A stretch of 64,000 nucleotides of DNA from assembly GCA_016702555.1 (NCBI GenBank), contig JADJDV010000002.1, positions 310,001 to 374,000 on the forward strand, given 5' to 3'. Numbering within the stretch: position 1 is the first letter of the stretch; the number at the start of each line of letters is the position of its first letter. Positions 52,092 to 60,831 of the stretch are shown one piece after another. A program made the position numbers and the translations under genes. The notes below the pieces were generated by a model, which ran no database searches, was not told where the DNA came from, and was given only the letters and a program-made list of their open reading frames with translations. Source of the stretch: Burkholderiales bacterium (lineage in GTDB: Bacteria; Pseudomonadota; Gammaproteobacteria; Burkholderiales; Burkholderiaceae_C).

Positions 52092-52948
52092 CCCGGCTTG
52101 AGCGCCGGCGCCATGCGCCGGAATTCGGCGCAGTAGTCGCGCGCCGGCACGGCCGGCGTCGGCCACAGCAAGTCGGCATCGCTGGCGCTCTCGGGTCGGC
52201 TGCGTGCCGCTGCCGGATCGGCGGGTGCTTGCGCCGGCCCCGACTGCGCCGAGATCACCCTGGATTTCACGTCCGGCGGCAGATGCGCCGGCACGCCCAG
52301 CGCACGCTGCACGTGCCCGTTGCCGGCCACCAGCAGCACGGTGCGGCCGGGCTGTCGTGCGGTGCTGACGGTCTCCGCCATGGCGATGTCGCGCGCGATC
52401 TGCACCCGCGTCATGGGCTGGATCTGTGCTTCCGGCAGCAGATGGCAATGCCCCTCGCGGATGCGCCGCTGTTGCTCGGCCAGTGCCTGAGGCGGCAGGC
52501 GCGCTTCCAGCGTGGCGTCGCGCATGGCATCGCGCTGGCGCGCGCTGGGCAGGTTGGCGCCCAGCACCGGCACGCCGGCGCGCACGGCGGCCATCACCAC
52601 CGGGCCGTAGTTGGCCCAGGGCCAGCCGGCGCCCTGCCAGGCCAGCGCCTGCTGCACCTGCGCCGCGCTGGCATCGCGCGGCAGGGCGCGCGTGTCGTGG
52701 CCGCGTTCGGCCATCTCCAGCGCCAGCGCCGCCAACTCACCGCGCGCGGCCAGCCATTCGACGGCCTGGCGCTGCAGGCGCTGGTGCGCGGGCGCGTCGT
52801 GCTGCTCGCCCAGCAGCAGCACGTCGGCGGGCAGCAGGGCGGCCAGGCGGGCCTCGTCTTCGGGCGCCAGCGGCAGCGCCACGACGCAGGCTGCCAGCGC
52901 GCAGACCGCGGTCAGCGCAGCGATGGCGGGGCGGGCGCGGTGAAGCAT
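52085..52948 (-). CDS. ChaN-family haem/iron-regulated lipoprotein
   Basis: A 287-residue lipoprotein with lipobox LAAC (C21) and the ChaN fold: ADVLLLGEQHDAPAHQRLQ, LALEMAERG, NYGPVVMAAVRAGVPVLGANLPSARQR, and LLVAGNGHVQRALGVPAHL. ChaN-like proteins bind haem and are linked to iron uptake; no haem transporter is adjacent. The last 60 residues are Pro/Ala/Ser-rich. Start ATG at 52948. Confidence 0.85.
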   Translation of the reverse strand: MLHRARPAIAALTAVCALAACVVALPLAPEDEARLAALLPADVLLLGEQHDAPAHQRLQRQAVEWLAARGELAALALEMAERGHDTRALPRDASAAQVQQALAWQGAGWPWANYGPVVMAAVRAGVPVLGANLPSARQRDAMRDATLEARLPPQALAEQQRRIREGHCHLLPEAQIQPMTRVQIARDIAMAETVSTARQPGRTVLLVAGNGHVQRALGVPAHLPPDVKSRVISAQSGPAQAPADPAAARSRPESASDADLLWPTPAVPARDYCAEFRRMAPALKPGQ

Positions 52949-52982
52949 GGCGCGATACTAAGCTTTGCCTCGCTCTTGCGCC

Positions 52983-54092
52983 ATGAAGACCGCGCCGCCG
53001 CCCCTGTCTGCCCGCCTGCGGGCCACTGTGCTGACGCTGTTGCTGGCGCTGGCGGCGGCGCGGCTGTGCGTGTGGCTGGGCACGCCGGTGCCGTGGATGA
53101 TCGGGCCGCTGCTGGGCACGGCGCTCGCCGGCATGGCGGGCTGGCGCATGCACAGCGTCGACGCCTTGCGCAACGGTGGCCAGTGGGCCATCGGGGCGGC
53201 ACTGGGCCTGTACTTCACGCCGGCGGTGACGGCGCTGGTGCTGAGTCTGTGGTGGGCGGTGCTGCTGGGCGTGCTGTGGGCCCTGCTGCTCGGCGCGCTG
53301 TTCGGCACCTGGCTGTATCGTGGTCATGCGGCAGGTATGGGCGAGCCGCCCGACCGCATGCGTGCCACCAGCTGGTTCGCCGGCCTGGTGGGTGGCGCCT
53401 CGGAGATGACGCTGCTGGCCGAGCGCGCCGGCGCGCGCACCGACCTGGTGGCCGCCGCGCACAGTGTGCGCATGGCGGTGGTGGTGCTGGTGGTGCCGTT
53501 CGCCATGCAATGGGCCAAGCAGCGCTGGCAGTTGCAGGCGCTGGACATCACGCCGCTCGGCACCGGCAGCGTCGAGTGGGCCGGTCTGGCCGGGCTGGCA
53601 CTGCTCACGGGCCTGGGCGCCTGGCTGATGCGCCTGACCGGGCGCGCCAACCCCTGGTTCATCGGCCCCATGCTGGCGGCGATGGTCGTGGCCATGACCG
53701 GCATGCAACTGTCGGCGGTGCCGACCGCACTGACCAACGCCGCGCAACTGGTGATCGGCGTCAGCCTGGGCGTGCGTTTTTCGAGCGGGTTCCTGCGCGC
53801 CGCGCCGCGCTGGCTGCTGTCGGCGGCGCTGGGCACGCTGGGCATGATCGTGCTGTGCGCTCTGTTCGCATGGGCGCTGGCGTGGCTGGCGGACATTCAT
53901 CCGGTCACGCTGATGCTGGCCACCGCGCCCGGCGGGATCACCGAGATGGCGATCACCGCCAAGGTGCTGCAACTCGGCGTGCCGGTGGTGACGGCGTTCC
54001 AGGTCTGCCGCCTGGTGGCGGTGCTGCTGCTGGCCGAGCCGGTGTTCCGGTGGTGGGCGAAGCGGGCGGATCGCGTGTCACATCGCGCCTGA
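52983..54092 (+). CDS. AbrB-family (pfam05145) membrane protein
   Basis: A 369-residue polytopic protein made of two AbrB duplications: first half LCVWLGTPVPWMIGPLLGTALAG, second half TGRANPWFIGPMLAAMVVAMTG. The repeated W-x-I-G-P signature and MPDRMRATSWFAGLVGGASEMTLLAE-like stretch in the middle are family marks. Once called ammonia monooxygenases; function unknown, probably a transporter or regulator. I use the ATG at 52983; a TTG at 52965 is also in frame. Divergent from chaN with 34 bases between. Confidence 0.85.
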   Translation: MKTAPPPLSARLRATVLTLLLALAAARLCVWLGTPVPWMIGPLLGTALAGMAGWRMHSVDALRNGGQWAIGAALGLYFTPAVTALVLSLWWAVLLGVLWALLLGALFGTWLYRGHAAGMGEPPDRMRATSWFAGLVGGASEMTLLAERAGARTDLVAAAHSVRMAVVVLVVPFAMQWAKQRWQLQALDITPLGTGSVEWAGLAGLALLTGLGAWLMRLTGRANPWFIGPMLAAMVVAMTGMQLSAVPTALTNAAQLVIGVSLGVRFSSGFLRAAPRWLLSAALGTLGMIVLCALFAWALAWLADIHPVTLMLATAPGGITEMAITAKVLQLGVPVVTAFQVCRLVAVLLLAEPVFRWWAKRADRVSHRA

Positions 54093-54124
54093 ATCGCGTG
54101 TCAGCCAAGCCGGCGGTCGACCAA

Positions 54125-54152
54125 AGAAAAGGCCCGGCGTGCAGCACGGGCC
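54125..54152 (-). terminator. Rho-independent terminator after the DUF3567 gene
   Basis: On the minus strand a GC-rich stem (GGCCCGTGC with GCACGCCGGGCC, one bulge) is followed by CTTTTCTTT. It lies 25 bases past the stop of the DUF3567 gene. Confidence 0.7.
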
Positions 54153-54176
54153 CGTTGGCGGGGTGCGTAGCTCGCG

Positions 54177-54458
54177 TCAGTGCACCACGATCGGGTTCTG
54201 CGCCAGCTCGGCGTAGCCTTCCAGCGTGTCCTCGACCTCCTCCTGCGTCGGCGTGTTTTCCTGCCAGGCGGCGATGCGCTGCTGGAACAGCTCGGCCCAC
54301 AGGCCGTCGAGATAGACCTCCTTGCCCGAGCGTTTGTCCACGATCTCGAAGCCGTGGCGCGCCAGCGCAGGTGTGCCAGCCGGAACCTCGGTGCCATGGG
54401 GCACGTCCGGCCGAAGGTGGACGACTGCGAAGCTGTCGGAATCGTAGAGCGTATTCAT
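54177..54458 (-). CDS. DUF3567 family protein
   Basis: A 93-residue protein typical of Burkholderiales: MNTLYDSDSFAVVHLRPD, RHGFEIVDKRSGKEVYLDGLWAELFQ and a helical, acidic end (PTQEEVEDTLEGYAELAQNPIVVH). Function unknown. The open frame goes to 54539 but the ATG at 54458 matches the family start. GGAGG lies about 20 bases upstream and AAGG closer. Confidence 0.88.
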   Translation of the reverse strand: MNTLYDSDSFAVVHLRPDVPHGTEVPAGTPALARHGFEIVDKRSGKEVYLDGLWAELFQQRIAAWQENTPTQEEVEDTLEGYAELAQNPIVVH

Positions 54459-54694
54459 CAATGCCTTGAACCTCCAGGTTGACGACGCAGGCAGACCGCG
54501 CCTGCCCTCCATAGATATGAACGCACCAGCGCGATTCAAGGTGTACGCAGCGCGCCCGAATGCCTGTCAGCCGATGCGGATGGTGGTGGGGAGCGTCGGG
54601 TAGACCCTAGAATGGCCCGCGCCCGCCATCGGCGCCCGGCGCGCCCGATGGCACCGCTGGACACGGCGGGCACGATGTTCGGCCTTTTGCACCC

Positions 54695-55711
54695 ATGAAA
54701 CTGGCAACCTACAAGGACGGCTCGCGCGACGGGCAACTGGTGGTCGTCTCGCGCGACCTGACGATGGCCCATTATGCGACTGGCATCGCCCATCGCCTGC
54801 AACAGGCGCTGGACGACTGGAACTTCATCTCCCCCCAGCTGCAAGACCTGAGCGACGCGCTGAACGCCGGCCGCGCACGCCACCCGTTTCCGTTCGACGC
54901 CGCGCAATGCATGGCGCCGCTGCCGCGCGCCTACCAGTGGGCCGATGGCTCGGCGTATTTGAACCACGTCGAGCTGGTGCGCGCCGCGCGGGGCAGCGAA
55001 GTGCCCGAAAGCTACTTCATCGACCCGCTGATGTACCAGGGCGGCAGCGACGACTTTCTTGGCCCCTGCGACGACATCCGCGTCGCCGACGAAGCCTTCG
55101 GCATCGACTTCGAGGCCGAGCTGGCCGTCGTCACCGGTGACGTGCCCATGGCCGCCACGCCTGAGCAAGGCCTGGAGTCGATCCGTCTGCTGATGTTGGT
55201 CAACGACGTCAGCCTGCGCCACTTGATCCCGGACGAACTGGCCAAAGGTTTCGGTTTTTTCCACGGCAAGCCCTCCACCGCCTTCGGCCCCGTCGCGGTG
55301 ACGCCCGATGAGCTTGGTGATGCGTGGGTGGAAGGCCGCGTGCACCTGACCATGCAGGTCAGCTGGAACGGCCGCAAGGTGGCGATGTGCGACGCCGGCC
55401 CCGACATGCGCTTTCACTTTGGCCAGCTCATCGCCCACGCCGCCCGCACGCGCCGTCTGCGCGCCGGCAGCATCATCGGCAGCGGCACCGTCAGCAACCC
55501 CGGCATCGAAAAAGACGGCCGCCGCGAGTGGCGCAAGGGCTACGGCTGCATTGCCGAAAAGCGCGCCATGGAAACGATCCAGGACGGCGCGCCCAAGACC
55601 GACTACATGAAGTTCGGCGACACCGTGCGCATCGAGATGAAGGGCAAGGGCGGCGAGTCGGTGTTTGGCGCCATCGATCAAAAAGTGGTCGAATCGGCTG
55701 AGAACGATTGA
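54695..55711 (+). CDS. Fumarylacetoacetate hydrolase family protein
   Basis: A 338-residue FAH-fold protein, longer than the 200-280-residue isomerase/decarboxylase subgroup. The metal-binding and active-site segments FGIDFEAELAVVTGDVP, LLMLVNDVSLRHLIP, KPSTAFGPVAVTPDELG and GSIIGSGTVSNPG are present. It starts MKLATYKDGSRDGQLVVVSRD, as in betaproteobacterial homologues annotated as fumarylacetoacetase. It likely cleaves or hydrates a diketo-acid from aromatic or tyrosine breakdown. No hmg genes adjacent. Confidence 0.88.
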   Translation: MKLATYKDGSRDGQLVVVSRDLTMAHYATGIAHRLQQALDDWNFISPQLQDLSDALNAGRARHPFPFDAAQCMAPLPRAYQWADGSAYLNHVELVRAARGSEVPESYFIDPLMYQGGSDDFLGPCDDIRVADEAFGIDFEAELAVVTGDVPMAATPEQGLESIRLLMLVNDVSLRHLIPDELAKGFGFFHGKPSTAFGPVAVTPDELGDAWVEGRVHLTMQVSWNGRKVAMCDAGPDMRFHFGQLIAHAARTRRLRAGSIIGSGTVSNPGIEKDGRREWRKGYGCIAEKRAMETIQDGAPKTDYMKFGDTVRIEMKGKGGESVFGAIDQKVVESAEND

Positions 55712-55777
55712 CTTCTAGACGCAAGCAGCTATTTATCTAGTAGCGCATAGCGCCCTTGAAGTTGTCGAGGCAGTCCT

Positions 55778-56191
55778 TCAAGCCTCGTACACGCTCGCCA
55801 GATCCTCGAACCCCTTGATTTCGATCGGGTTGCCAAACGGGTCGCGAAAGAACATCGTCCACTGCTCGCCCGGCTGGCCGGCAAAGCGCAGCTGCGGCTC
55901 GATCACGAACGCGGTGCCGGCCGCCTGCAGGCGATCCGCCATGGCCTGCCAGTCGGCGCGCTGCAGGATCAAACCCAGGTGCGGCATGGGCACCCGATGC
56001 TCGCCCACGTGGCCGGTGTCGCTGGTCTTGAACGGCTCGCCCAGGTGCAGCGAAAGCTGGTGGCCGAAGAAATCGAAGTCGACCCAGGTGTCGGTGCTGC
56101 GCCCTTCGCGGCAGCCGAGAACGCCGCCGTAGAAGCGCCGCGCGGTGTCGAGGTCGGTCACGTTGTAGGCGAGGTGGAACAGGGCTTTCAT
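55778..56191 (-). CDS. VOC-family (glyoxalase/dioxygenase-fold) protein
   Basis: A 137-residue vicinal-oxygen-chelate protein with two beta-alpha-beta modules: LFHLAYNVTDLDTARRFYGGVLGC and VPMPHLGLILQRADWQAMADRL, ending FRDPFGNPIEIKGFEDL. Metal-ligand candidates are H6, H-containing LSLHLGEP and the Glu in NPIEIKG. Substrate unknown. ATG at 56191 gives the normal start. Confidence 0.85.
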   Translation of the reverse strand: MKALFHLAYNVTDLDTARRFYGGVLGCREGRSTDTWVDFDFFGHQLSLHLGEPFKTSDTGHVGEHRVPMPHLGLILQRADWQAMADRLQAAGTAFVIEPQLRFAGQPGEQWTMFFRDPFGNPIEIKGFEDLASVYEA

Positions 56192-56390
56192 GACGACAGC
56201 ATAGCGCCGCGCGGCCACGCCCGAGCGTATGATTTGCGCATGGTCATCCATCACCTGTCAGCGCCTCCGCCCGCCGCCCCGCCCCCGGGCAGCGCTCGCG
56301 GCTGAGCGCAGCCATCCTCATTGCCCGCTCTGGTCGTGCTGATGCACGGAGGCGGGCGCACGTGGCTTCTTTTCCTGACAGGTCATTTCC

Positions 56391-57230
56391 ATGCATGCGT
56401 GGCCGACTGCGCTGTTTGTGCTGCTGTGGAGCAGCGGCGCCATTTTTTCTCGTTGGGGGCTGGATCACGCCTCCCCTTTTCTGTTACTGGCCCTGCGCTT
56501 TGGCGTCGCGCTGGCCCTGCTCGTGCTGTTGTGCTGGCGCGGGGGCCGCTGGCTGCCGGAGCCGGGTACGCGAGCGCAGGTGGCGGGCATCGGCCTGCTG
56601 CTGGTGGGCGGCTATTCGTGCGCCTATTTCCTGGCGCTCGACCACGGCCTGACGCCCGGTGCGCTCGCCACCATCCTCGGCGTGCAGCCGATCGCCACAC
56701 TGCTGCTGCAGGAGCGGCGTGCCTCCTTACTCCGCATGGCGGGCTTGCTGGTCGCCTTGGGCGGGCTGACGCTGGTGGTGCTCGACAGCCTGCTGCACGC
56801 CCGCGTGTCGGTGGCGGGTGTGGCCTGGGCGCTGGCGGCGCTGGCCTGCATCACGCTGGGGGCGATGGCACAAAAGCGCATCGCGCAAGTGCCCACGCGC
56901 GTGCTGCCCTTGCAACTGGTGGTGGCGCTGGCGCTGTGCCTGGCACTGTTGCCCACGCAACCGCTGCGCTTCGAACCCGTGCCGATGCTGGCGGTGGCCG
57001 TGCTGTGGCTGGGCGGCGTCATCTCGGTCGGCGCCACGGTGCTGCTGTACCGCCTGCTGCGCGCCGGCAACCTGGTCAACGTCACCAGCCTGTTCTACCT
57101 GGTGCCAGGCGGCACGGCCTTGCTTGACTGGTGGCTGCTCGGCAACCGCATGGCGCCGCTGGCGCTGGCCGGGCTGGGCTTGGTGGTGGCGGGGCTGGTG
57201 CTGGTGTTCAAGGCGCGACCGTCGGCCTGA
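56391..57230 (+). CDS. EamA/DMT-family transporter
   Basis: A 279-residue membrane protein, the third EamA family member in the window. The repeats start WPTALFVLLWSSGAIFSRWGLD and VAGVAWALAALACITLGAMAQKR; the typical YRLLRAGNLVNVTSLFYLVPGGTALLDWW lies near the end. Substrate unknown. The next gene is 40 bases downstream on the same strand. Confidence 0.87.
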   Translation: MHAWPTALFVLLWSSGAIFSRWGLDHASPFLLLALRFGVALALLVLLCWRGGRWLPEPGTRAQVAGIGLLLVGGYSCAYFLALDHGLTPGALATILGVQPIATLLLQERRASLLRMAGLLVALGGLTLVVLDSLLHARVSVAGVAWALAALACITLGAMAQKRIAQVPTRVLPLQLVVALALCLALLPTQPLRFEPVPMLAVAVLWLGGVISVGATVLLYRLLRAGNLVNVTSLFYLVPGGTALLDWWLLGNRMAPLALAGLGLVVAGLVLVFKARPSA

Positions 57231-57270
57231 TGGCTGGCTATCATGCGGCGACACCTTGAGGAGACACCGC

Positions 57271-58077
57271 ATGAGCCAGACCGTCGATTACAGCCGTTAT
57301 CAGACTTTCAACATCAGCCGCCGCGGCCAGGACGGCTGCGTGATCGACCTGCAGATGAAGGCCAAGAACGGCAAGCTGCCCACCGCCGCGCACGACGGCC
57401 ACTGGGAGCTGTCGGAAATCTGGCGCGACATCGACAAGGACGACAGCGTGCGCGCCGTGGTGCTGCGTGGCGAGGGCATGGGCTTTTCGGGCGGCGGCGA
57501 TTTGGCGCTGGTGCAGGACATGGCGAGCGACTTCGCCGTGCGCACGCGCGTGTGGAAGGAAGCGCGCGACCTGGTCTACAACGTGATCAATTGTGACAAG
57601 CCGATCGTCAGCGCCATGCACGGCCCGGCGGTGGGCGCGGGGCTGGTGGCGGGGCTGCTGGCCGACATCTCGATTGCCGCCAAGACGGCAAAAATAGTCG
57701 ACGGCCACACGCGCCTGGGCGTGGCCGCCGGCGACCACGCCGCCATCTGCTGGCCGCTGCTGTGCGGCATGGCCAAGGCCAAGTACTACCTGATGCTGTG
57801 CGAGGCGGTGACGGGCGAAGAGGCCGAGCGCATCGGCCTGGTGTCGCTGGCCGTCGATGACGACCAGCTGCTGGACAAGGCCTACGAAGTGGCCGACAAG
57901 CTGGCCGCCGGCAGCACCACGGCGATCCGCTGGACCAAGTATTCGCTCAACAACTGGTATCGCCAGGCGGGGCCGAGCTTCGACACCTCGCTGGCGCTCG
58001 AATTCATGGGCTTCGGCGGGCCCGACGTGCACGAAGGCGTGGCCAGCCTGCGCGAGCGCCGCGCGCCGAATTATTGA
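57271..58077 (+). CDS. Enoyl-CoA hydratase/isomerase family protein
   Basis: A 268-residue crotonase-fold protein. The oxyanion segments RGEGMGFSGGGDLALV and HGPAVGAGLVAGLLADISIA are present. Acidic catalytic residues of classical hydratases are not obvious at their usual places (LGVAAGDHAAICWPLLCG), so another crotonase reaction is possible. GAGGAGACACCGC precedes the ATG at 57271. No beta-oxidation genes adjacent. Confidence 0.85.
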   Translation: MSQTVDYSRYQTFNISRRGQDGCVIDLQMKAKNGKLPTAAHDGHWELSEIWRDIDKDDSVRAVVLRGEGMGFSGGGDLALVQDMASDFAVRTRVWKEARDLVYNVINCDKPIVSAMHGPAVGAGLVAGLLADISIAAKTAKIVDGHTRLGVAAGDHAAICWPLLCGMAKAKYYLMLCEAVTGEEAERIGLVSLAVDDDQLLDKAYEVADKLAAGSTTAIRWTKYSLNNWYRQAGPSFDTSLALEFMGFGGPDVHEGVASLRERRAPNY

Positions 58078-58131
58078 TTCGAATTTGGCGGCGGTGTCCC
58101 TCGGGGCATCGCTGATGCCAGGCCCGGGTAG

Positions 58132-58782
58132 TCAGACCTTGTTGCCCACGCGCGCCATCATCAGCGCGGTATTCGTCTTGCGGTCGGTGTTGACCTGCTG
58201 CACGGCCGGCCGCTCGCCGATGCGCTTCAGGTAGTCCTTCACCGGCAGATCGGCCAGCAGGTCCTGGCCGTAAATGGCCTTGGTCGCGCTGCTGACCAGC
58301 GGCAGGTGCACGGCGGCGGCGCAGTCGGCCAGGGTGAAGCTGTCGCCCGCGACGAAGGGTGAGAACTTCGCCAACTGCCCAAAGCCCGCAATGTGCTTTT
58401 CCAGTTGCGGCCGCAGCTTGTCCTTCAGTCCGTCGCTTACCTTCCCGCTGAAGAAGGCCTCGGGGTACAGGTTGCGCGCCACCAGCTCAAGGTGCAGCTC
58501 GATGTAGCGCACCAGCTCGCGCACGCGGGCCGTGCCGTAGGCGTCGTCGGGCAGCAGCGGATGCTGGGGGTATTTGGCCTCGATGTATTCGAGCAGGATG
58601 GTCGATTCGGACAGCGGGCCGTCGTCGGTGAGCGCGTAGGGCACTTTGCCCAGCGGGCTGGCCGCCTGGTCGGTCTCGCCGAGCCAGACCAGCTCCTCCT
58701 CGAACGGCACGCCCTTTTCCAGCAGCGCGAGCTTGACCTTGTTGTAGTAGTTGCTGGCGGCAAAGCCGCAGAGCTTGAACAT
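58132..58782 (-). CDS. Glutathione S-transferase family protein
   Basis: A 216-residue GST. The thioredoxin-like N-terminal domain (LCGFAASNYYNKVKLALLEKGVPFEEELV, GKVPYALTDDGPLSESTILLEYIEAKYP with the glutathione-binding ESxxI) is followed by the helical domain (FSPFVAGDSFTLADCAAAVHLPL, the N-capping box). GAGGAGTGCTC precedes the ATG at 58782; an upstream GTG is possible. Substrate unknown. Confidence 0.9.
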   Translation of the reverse strand: MFKLCGFAASNYYNKVKLALLEKGVPFEEELVWLGETDQAASPLGKVPYALTDDGPLSESTILLEYIEAKYPQHPLLPDDAYGTARVRELVRYIELHLELVARNLYPEAFFSGKVSDGLKDKLRPQLEKHIAGFGQLAKFSPFVAGDSFTLADCAAAVHLPLVSSATKAIYGQDLLADLPVKDYLKRIGERPAVQQVNTDRKTNTALMMARVGNKV

Positions 58783-58865
58783 GAGCACTCCTCGGTGGAT
58801 GAAGCCACCAGCGTAATGCGGTGCGGTCGCGCTGGCAGTCCCACAGTGTGACCCATAATCGCGCC

Positions 58866-59222
58866 ATGCCGATGCGCCATCTCCACCGCTTCATTGCCCG
58901 CCTGGCGCTGCTGTGGTTCGTGCTGGCGATCGGCGCGGCGACGGCCTCGCCGTTGGTGCAGCCGCGCGCCATGCAACTGGTGTGCAGTGGCGGCGCGATC
59001 AAGCTGCTGATCGACCACGGCGATGGCTTGGCCGAAGCCAGCGCCCACCAGTTGGATTGCGCGCTCTGCTTGTTGACCGACGCGGCGCCGCCGCTGTCGG
59101 CCGCAAGCGGGCTTGTCATTCCCGTGGCCGAGCGTTCGCTCGCGGCGCCACGCCTGCCGGCGCCCCTCGTGGTGCGCGCGGCGGCGCCACTGCCCGCGCG
59201 CGGGCCGCCCGCACTCTCCTGA
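58866..59222 (+). CDS. DUF2946-type small protein, copper-associated
   Basis: A 118-residue protein with an N-terminal hydrophobic signal/anchor (FIARLALLWFVLAIGAATASP) and the DUF2946 cysteine pattern (MQLVCSGGAIKLL, then HQLDCALCL). DUF2946 genes often lie by copper chaperone or TonB receptor genes; here the PCu(A)C gene follows 81 bases later. I chose the ATG at 58866; 58821 is a longer alternative. Confidence 0.7.
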   Translation: MPMRHLHRFIARLALLWFVLAIGAATASPLVQPRAMQLVCSGGAIKLLIDHGDGLAEASAHQLDCALCLLTDAAPPLSAASGLVIPVAERSLAAPRLPAPLVVRAAAPLPARGPPALS

Positions 59223-59303
59223 TCGCATCCCTTTTCAGGGCGCGCCGCCACGCCATGCGGCGGCGCAGCCTCGTTCTTGATCGATTGCAGGAGAAATTTA
59301 CCC

Positions 59304-59780
59304 ATGAAAACCTTGTCCCTCGTCTTGTCCGCCGCCGCGCTGCTGAGCGCGGGTTCCGCCTGGTCCCAGTCCGTGCATGTGGAGGGCGCCTGGGCGCGCG
59401 CCACGGTGCCGGGTCAGAAGGCGACCGGCGCTTTCATGACGCTGACCGCGCCCGAGGCCACGCAACTGGTGGGCGCCAGTTCGCCCGCCGCCGGTGTCAC
59501 TGAAGTCCACGAGATGGCGATGCAGGGCGACGTGATGCGCATGCGCGCCATCGATGCGTTGCCACTGCCCGCCGGCCAGGCGGTGGTGCTCAAGCCCGGT
59601 GGCTACCACATCATGCTGCTCGATCTGAAGGCGCCGCTGGCGAAAGACAGCGCCGTGCCGCTGACGCTGCGCTTCAAGGACGCGCGCGGCCAGGAGAGCC
59701 GGATCGAGCTGCAGGTGCCGGTGCGGGCGGTGAACACCGGCGCACCGGCGGCCGGTGCGGGGCACGGCCCCAAGCACTGA
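59304..59780 (+). CDS. Periplasmic copper chaperone PCu(A)C
   Basis: A 158-residue exported protein. A signal peptide (LVLSAAALLSAGSAWSQ) precedes the DUF461 cupredoxin-like fold. The Cu(I) ligands form the H-x-M...H-x-M pattern: VHEMAMQGDVMRM and GGYHIMLLDLK. It delivers copper to cytochrome oxidase assembly. CAGGAGAAATTTACCC precedes the ATG. Downstream of the DUF2946 gene in the same direction. Confidence 0.92.
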   Translation: MKTLSLVLSAAALLSAGSAWSQSVHVEGAWARATVPGQKATGAFMTLTAPEATQLVGASSPAAGVTEVHEMAMQGDVMRMRAIDALPLPAGQAVVLKPGGYHIMLLDLKAPLAKDSAVPLTLRFKDARGQESRIELQVPVRAVNTGAPAAGAGHGPKH

Positions 59781-59923
59781 TCCCACCTCAAACGTGCCCC
59801 GTGCTGCCAAATCGGTAGCACGGCGGCGGCGCTTTCGGGTAAGCTGCGGCACAGCCACCGGAGCGGCCCAGTTGTGGGCGCGGCGTGATCGGTGGCGCCA
59901 CCACCGATCAGAAAGGCGCTGCC

Positions 59924-60796
59924 ATGAGTGAGGCCCACCGATTCGACTTCGGCAAGTTCATCCCCGGATTCGACTTTCTGCAGAAGCTGGCCACCAGCAA
60001 CACGGGCGCGGCCGCGCCTGCCGGCGGCTTGCACAGCTGGGTCGCGCCCACCGTCAGCGTGGACGAACTCGACAAGCGCATCAAGGAGCTGAAGGCGGTG
60101 CTGTTCTGGCTCGATCAGAACGCCACCGCGCTGAAGGCCACCATCCAGGCGCTGGAAGTGCAGAAGATGACGCTGTCGGCGCTGGCCGGCATGAACCTCA
60201 GCATGACCGAGGTGGCCAAGGCCTTCACCTTGCCGACCACCGAGGCGCAGCCGTCTGCTGCTGCCGCACCGGAGGTGGCGCCAGCCGCGGCTCCGGGCTG
60301 GCCTTTCGGCCCCGCGCCGACGGCGCCGGCAGACGCGCCCGCCGAAGCTGCGGTGCCCGCCCCCGAGCCGGCTCCGGAAGCCGAAGCGCCCGCTGCGCCC
60401 ACCGCATCCGCGCGCAAGCGAACGCCACGTCAGGCCACCAAGAGCGCCGATGCGGCACCCGCCGCCGGTCTGGCCGACCCGATGCAGTGGTGGGGCGCGC
60501 TGACGCAGCAGTTCCAGCAGATCGCCGCCAGCGCCTTGCGCGATGCCGCGCGCACGGCCGTGCCCGAGGGCGTGGGTGGGGCTCCGGCGGCGGTGGATGA
60601 CACCCCTGCCGCGCCGCCCGCGCGCCGGCCAGCGGCGAAGAAGGCGGCGGTGAAGAAGAAGCCTTCGGCCCGCGCGGCGAAGAAAGCGCCAGCACCTGGC
60701 AAGAAGGCGGCCAAGAAGAGCGCCGCCGCTCAGCCGGCGCCCGCCAAGAGCGATGCCGGCTGGCCGCTGCCACCGCCGTTCAAGTTCGGGCGCTGA
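59924..60796 (+). CDS. phaM: PhaM-like polyhydroxyalkanoate granule protein
   Basis: A 290-residue protein. The N-terminal 95 residues (FDFGKFIPGFDFLQKLA, SVDELDKRIKELKAVLFWLDQNATALKATIQALEVQKMTL) match PhaM, which activates PHB synthase and tethers granules to the nucleoid. A Pro/Ala-rich linker carries a second short helix (DPMQWWGALTQQFQQIAASAL). The tail is a histone-like Ala/Lys repeat (PAAKKAAVKKKPSARAAKKA) that would bind DNA, ending WPLPPPFKFGR. The ATG at 59924 is the sensible start; the open frame goes to 59885. Confidence 0.9.
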   Translation: MSEAHRFDFGKFIPGFDFLQKLATSNTGAAAPAGGLHSWVAPTVSVDELDKRIKELKAVLFWLDQNATALKATIQALEVQKMTLSALAGMNLSMTEVAKAFTLPTTEAQPSAAAAPEVAPAAAPGWPFGPAPTAPADAPAEAAVPAPEPAPEAEAPAAPTASARKRTPRQATKSADAAPAAGLADPMQWWGALTQQFQQIAASALRDAARTAVPEGVGGAPAAVDDTPAAPPARRPAAKKAAVKKKPSARAAKKAPAPGKKAAKKSAAAQPAPAKSDAGWPLPPPFKFGR

Positions 60797-60831
60797 CGGG
60801 CGCACCGACCCGGCCGGACCCGCCGCGCGCG

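Noticed and set aside
54067..54397. Repeat of the word cgcgtgtca near 54075-54105 considered as a direct-repeat element
   Set aside because: Only two short matches, expected by chance in this composition.
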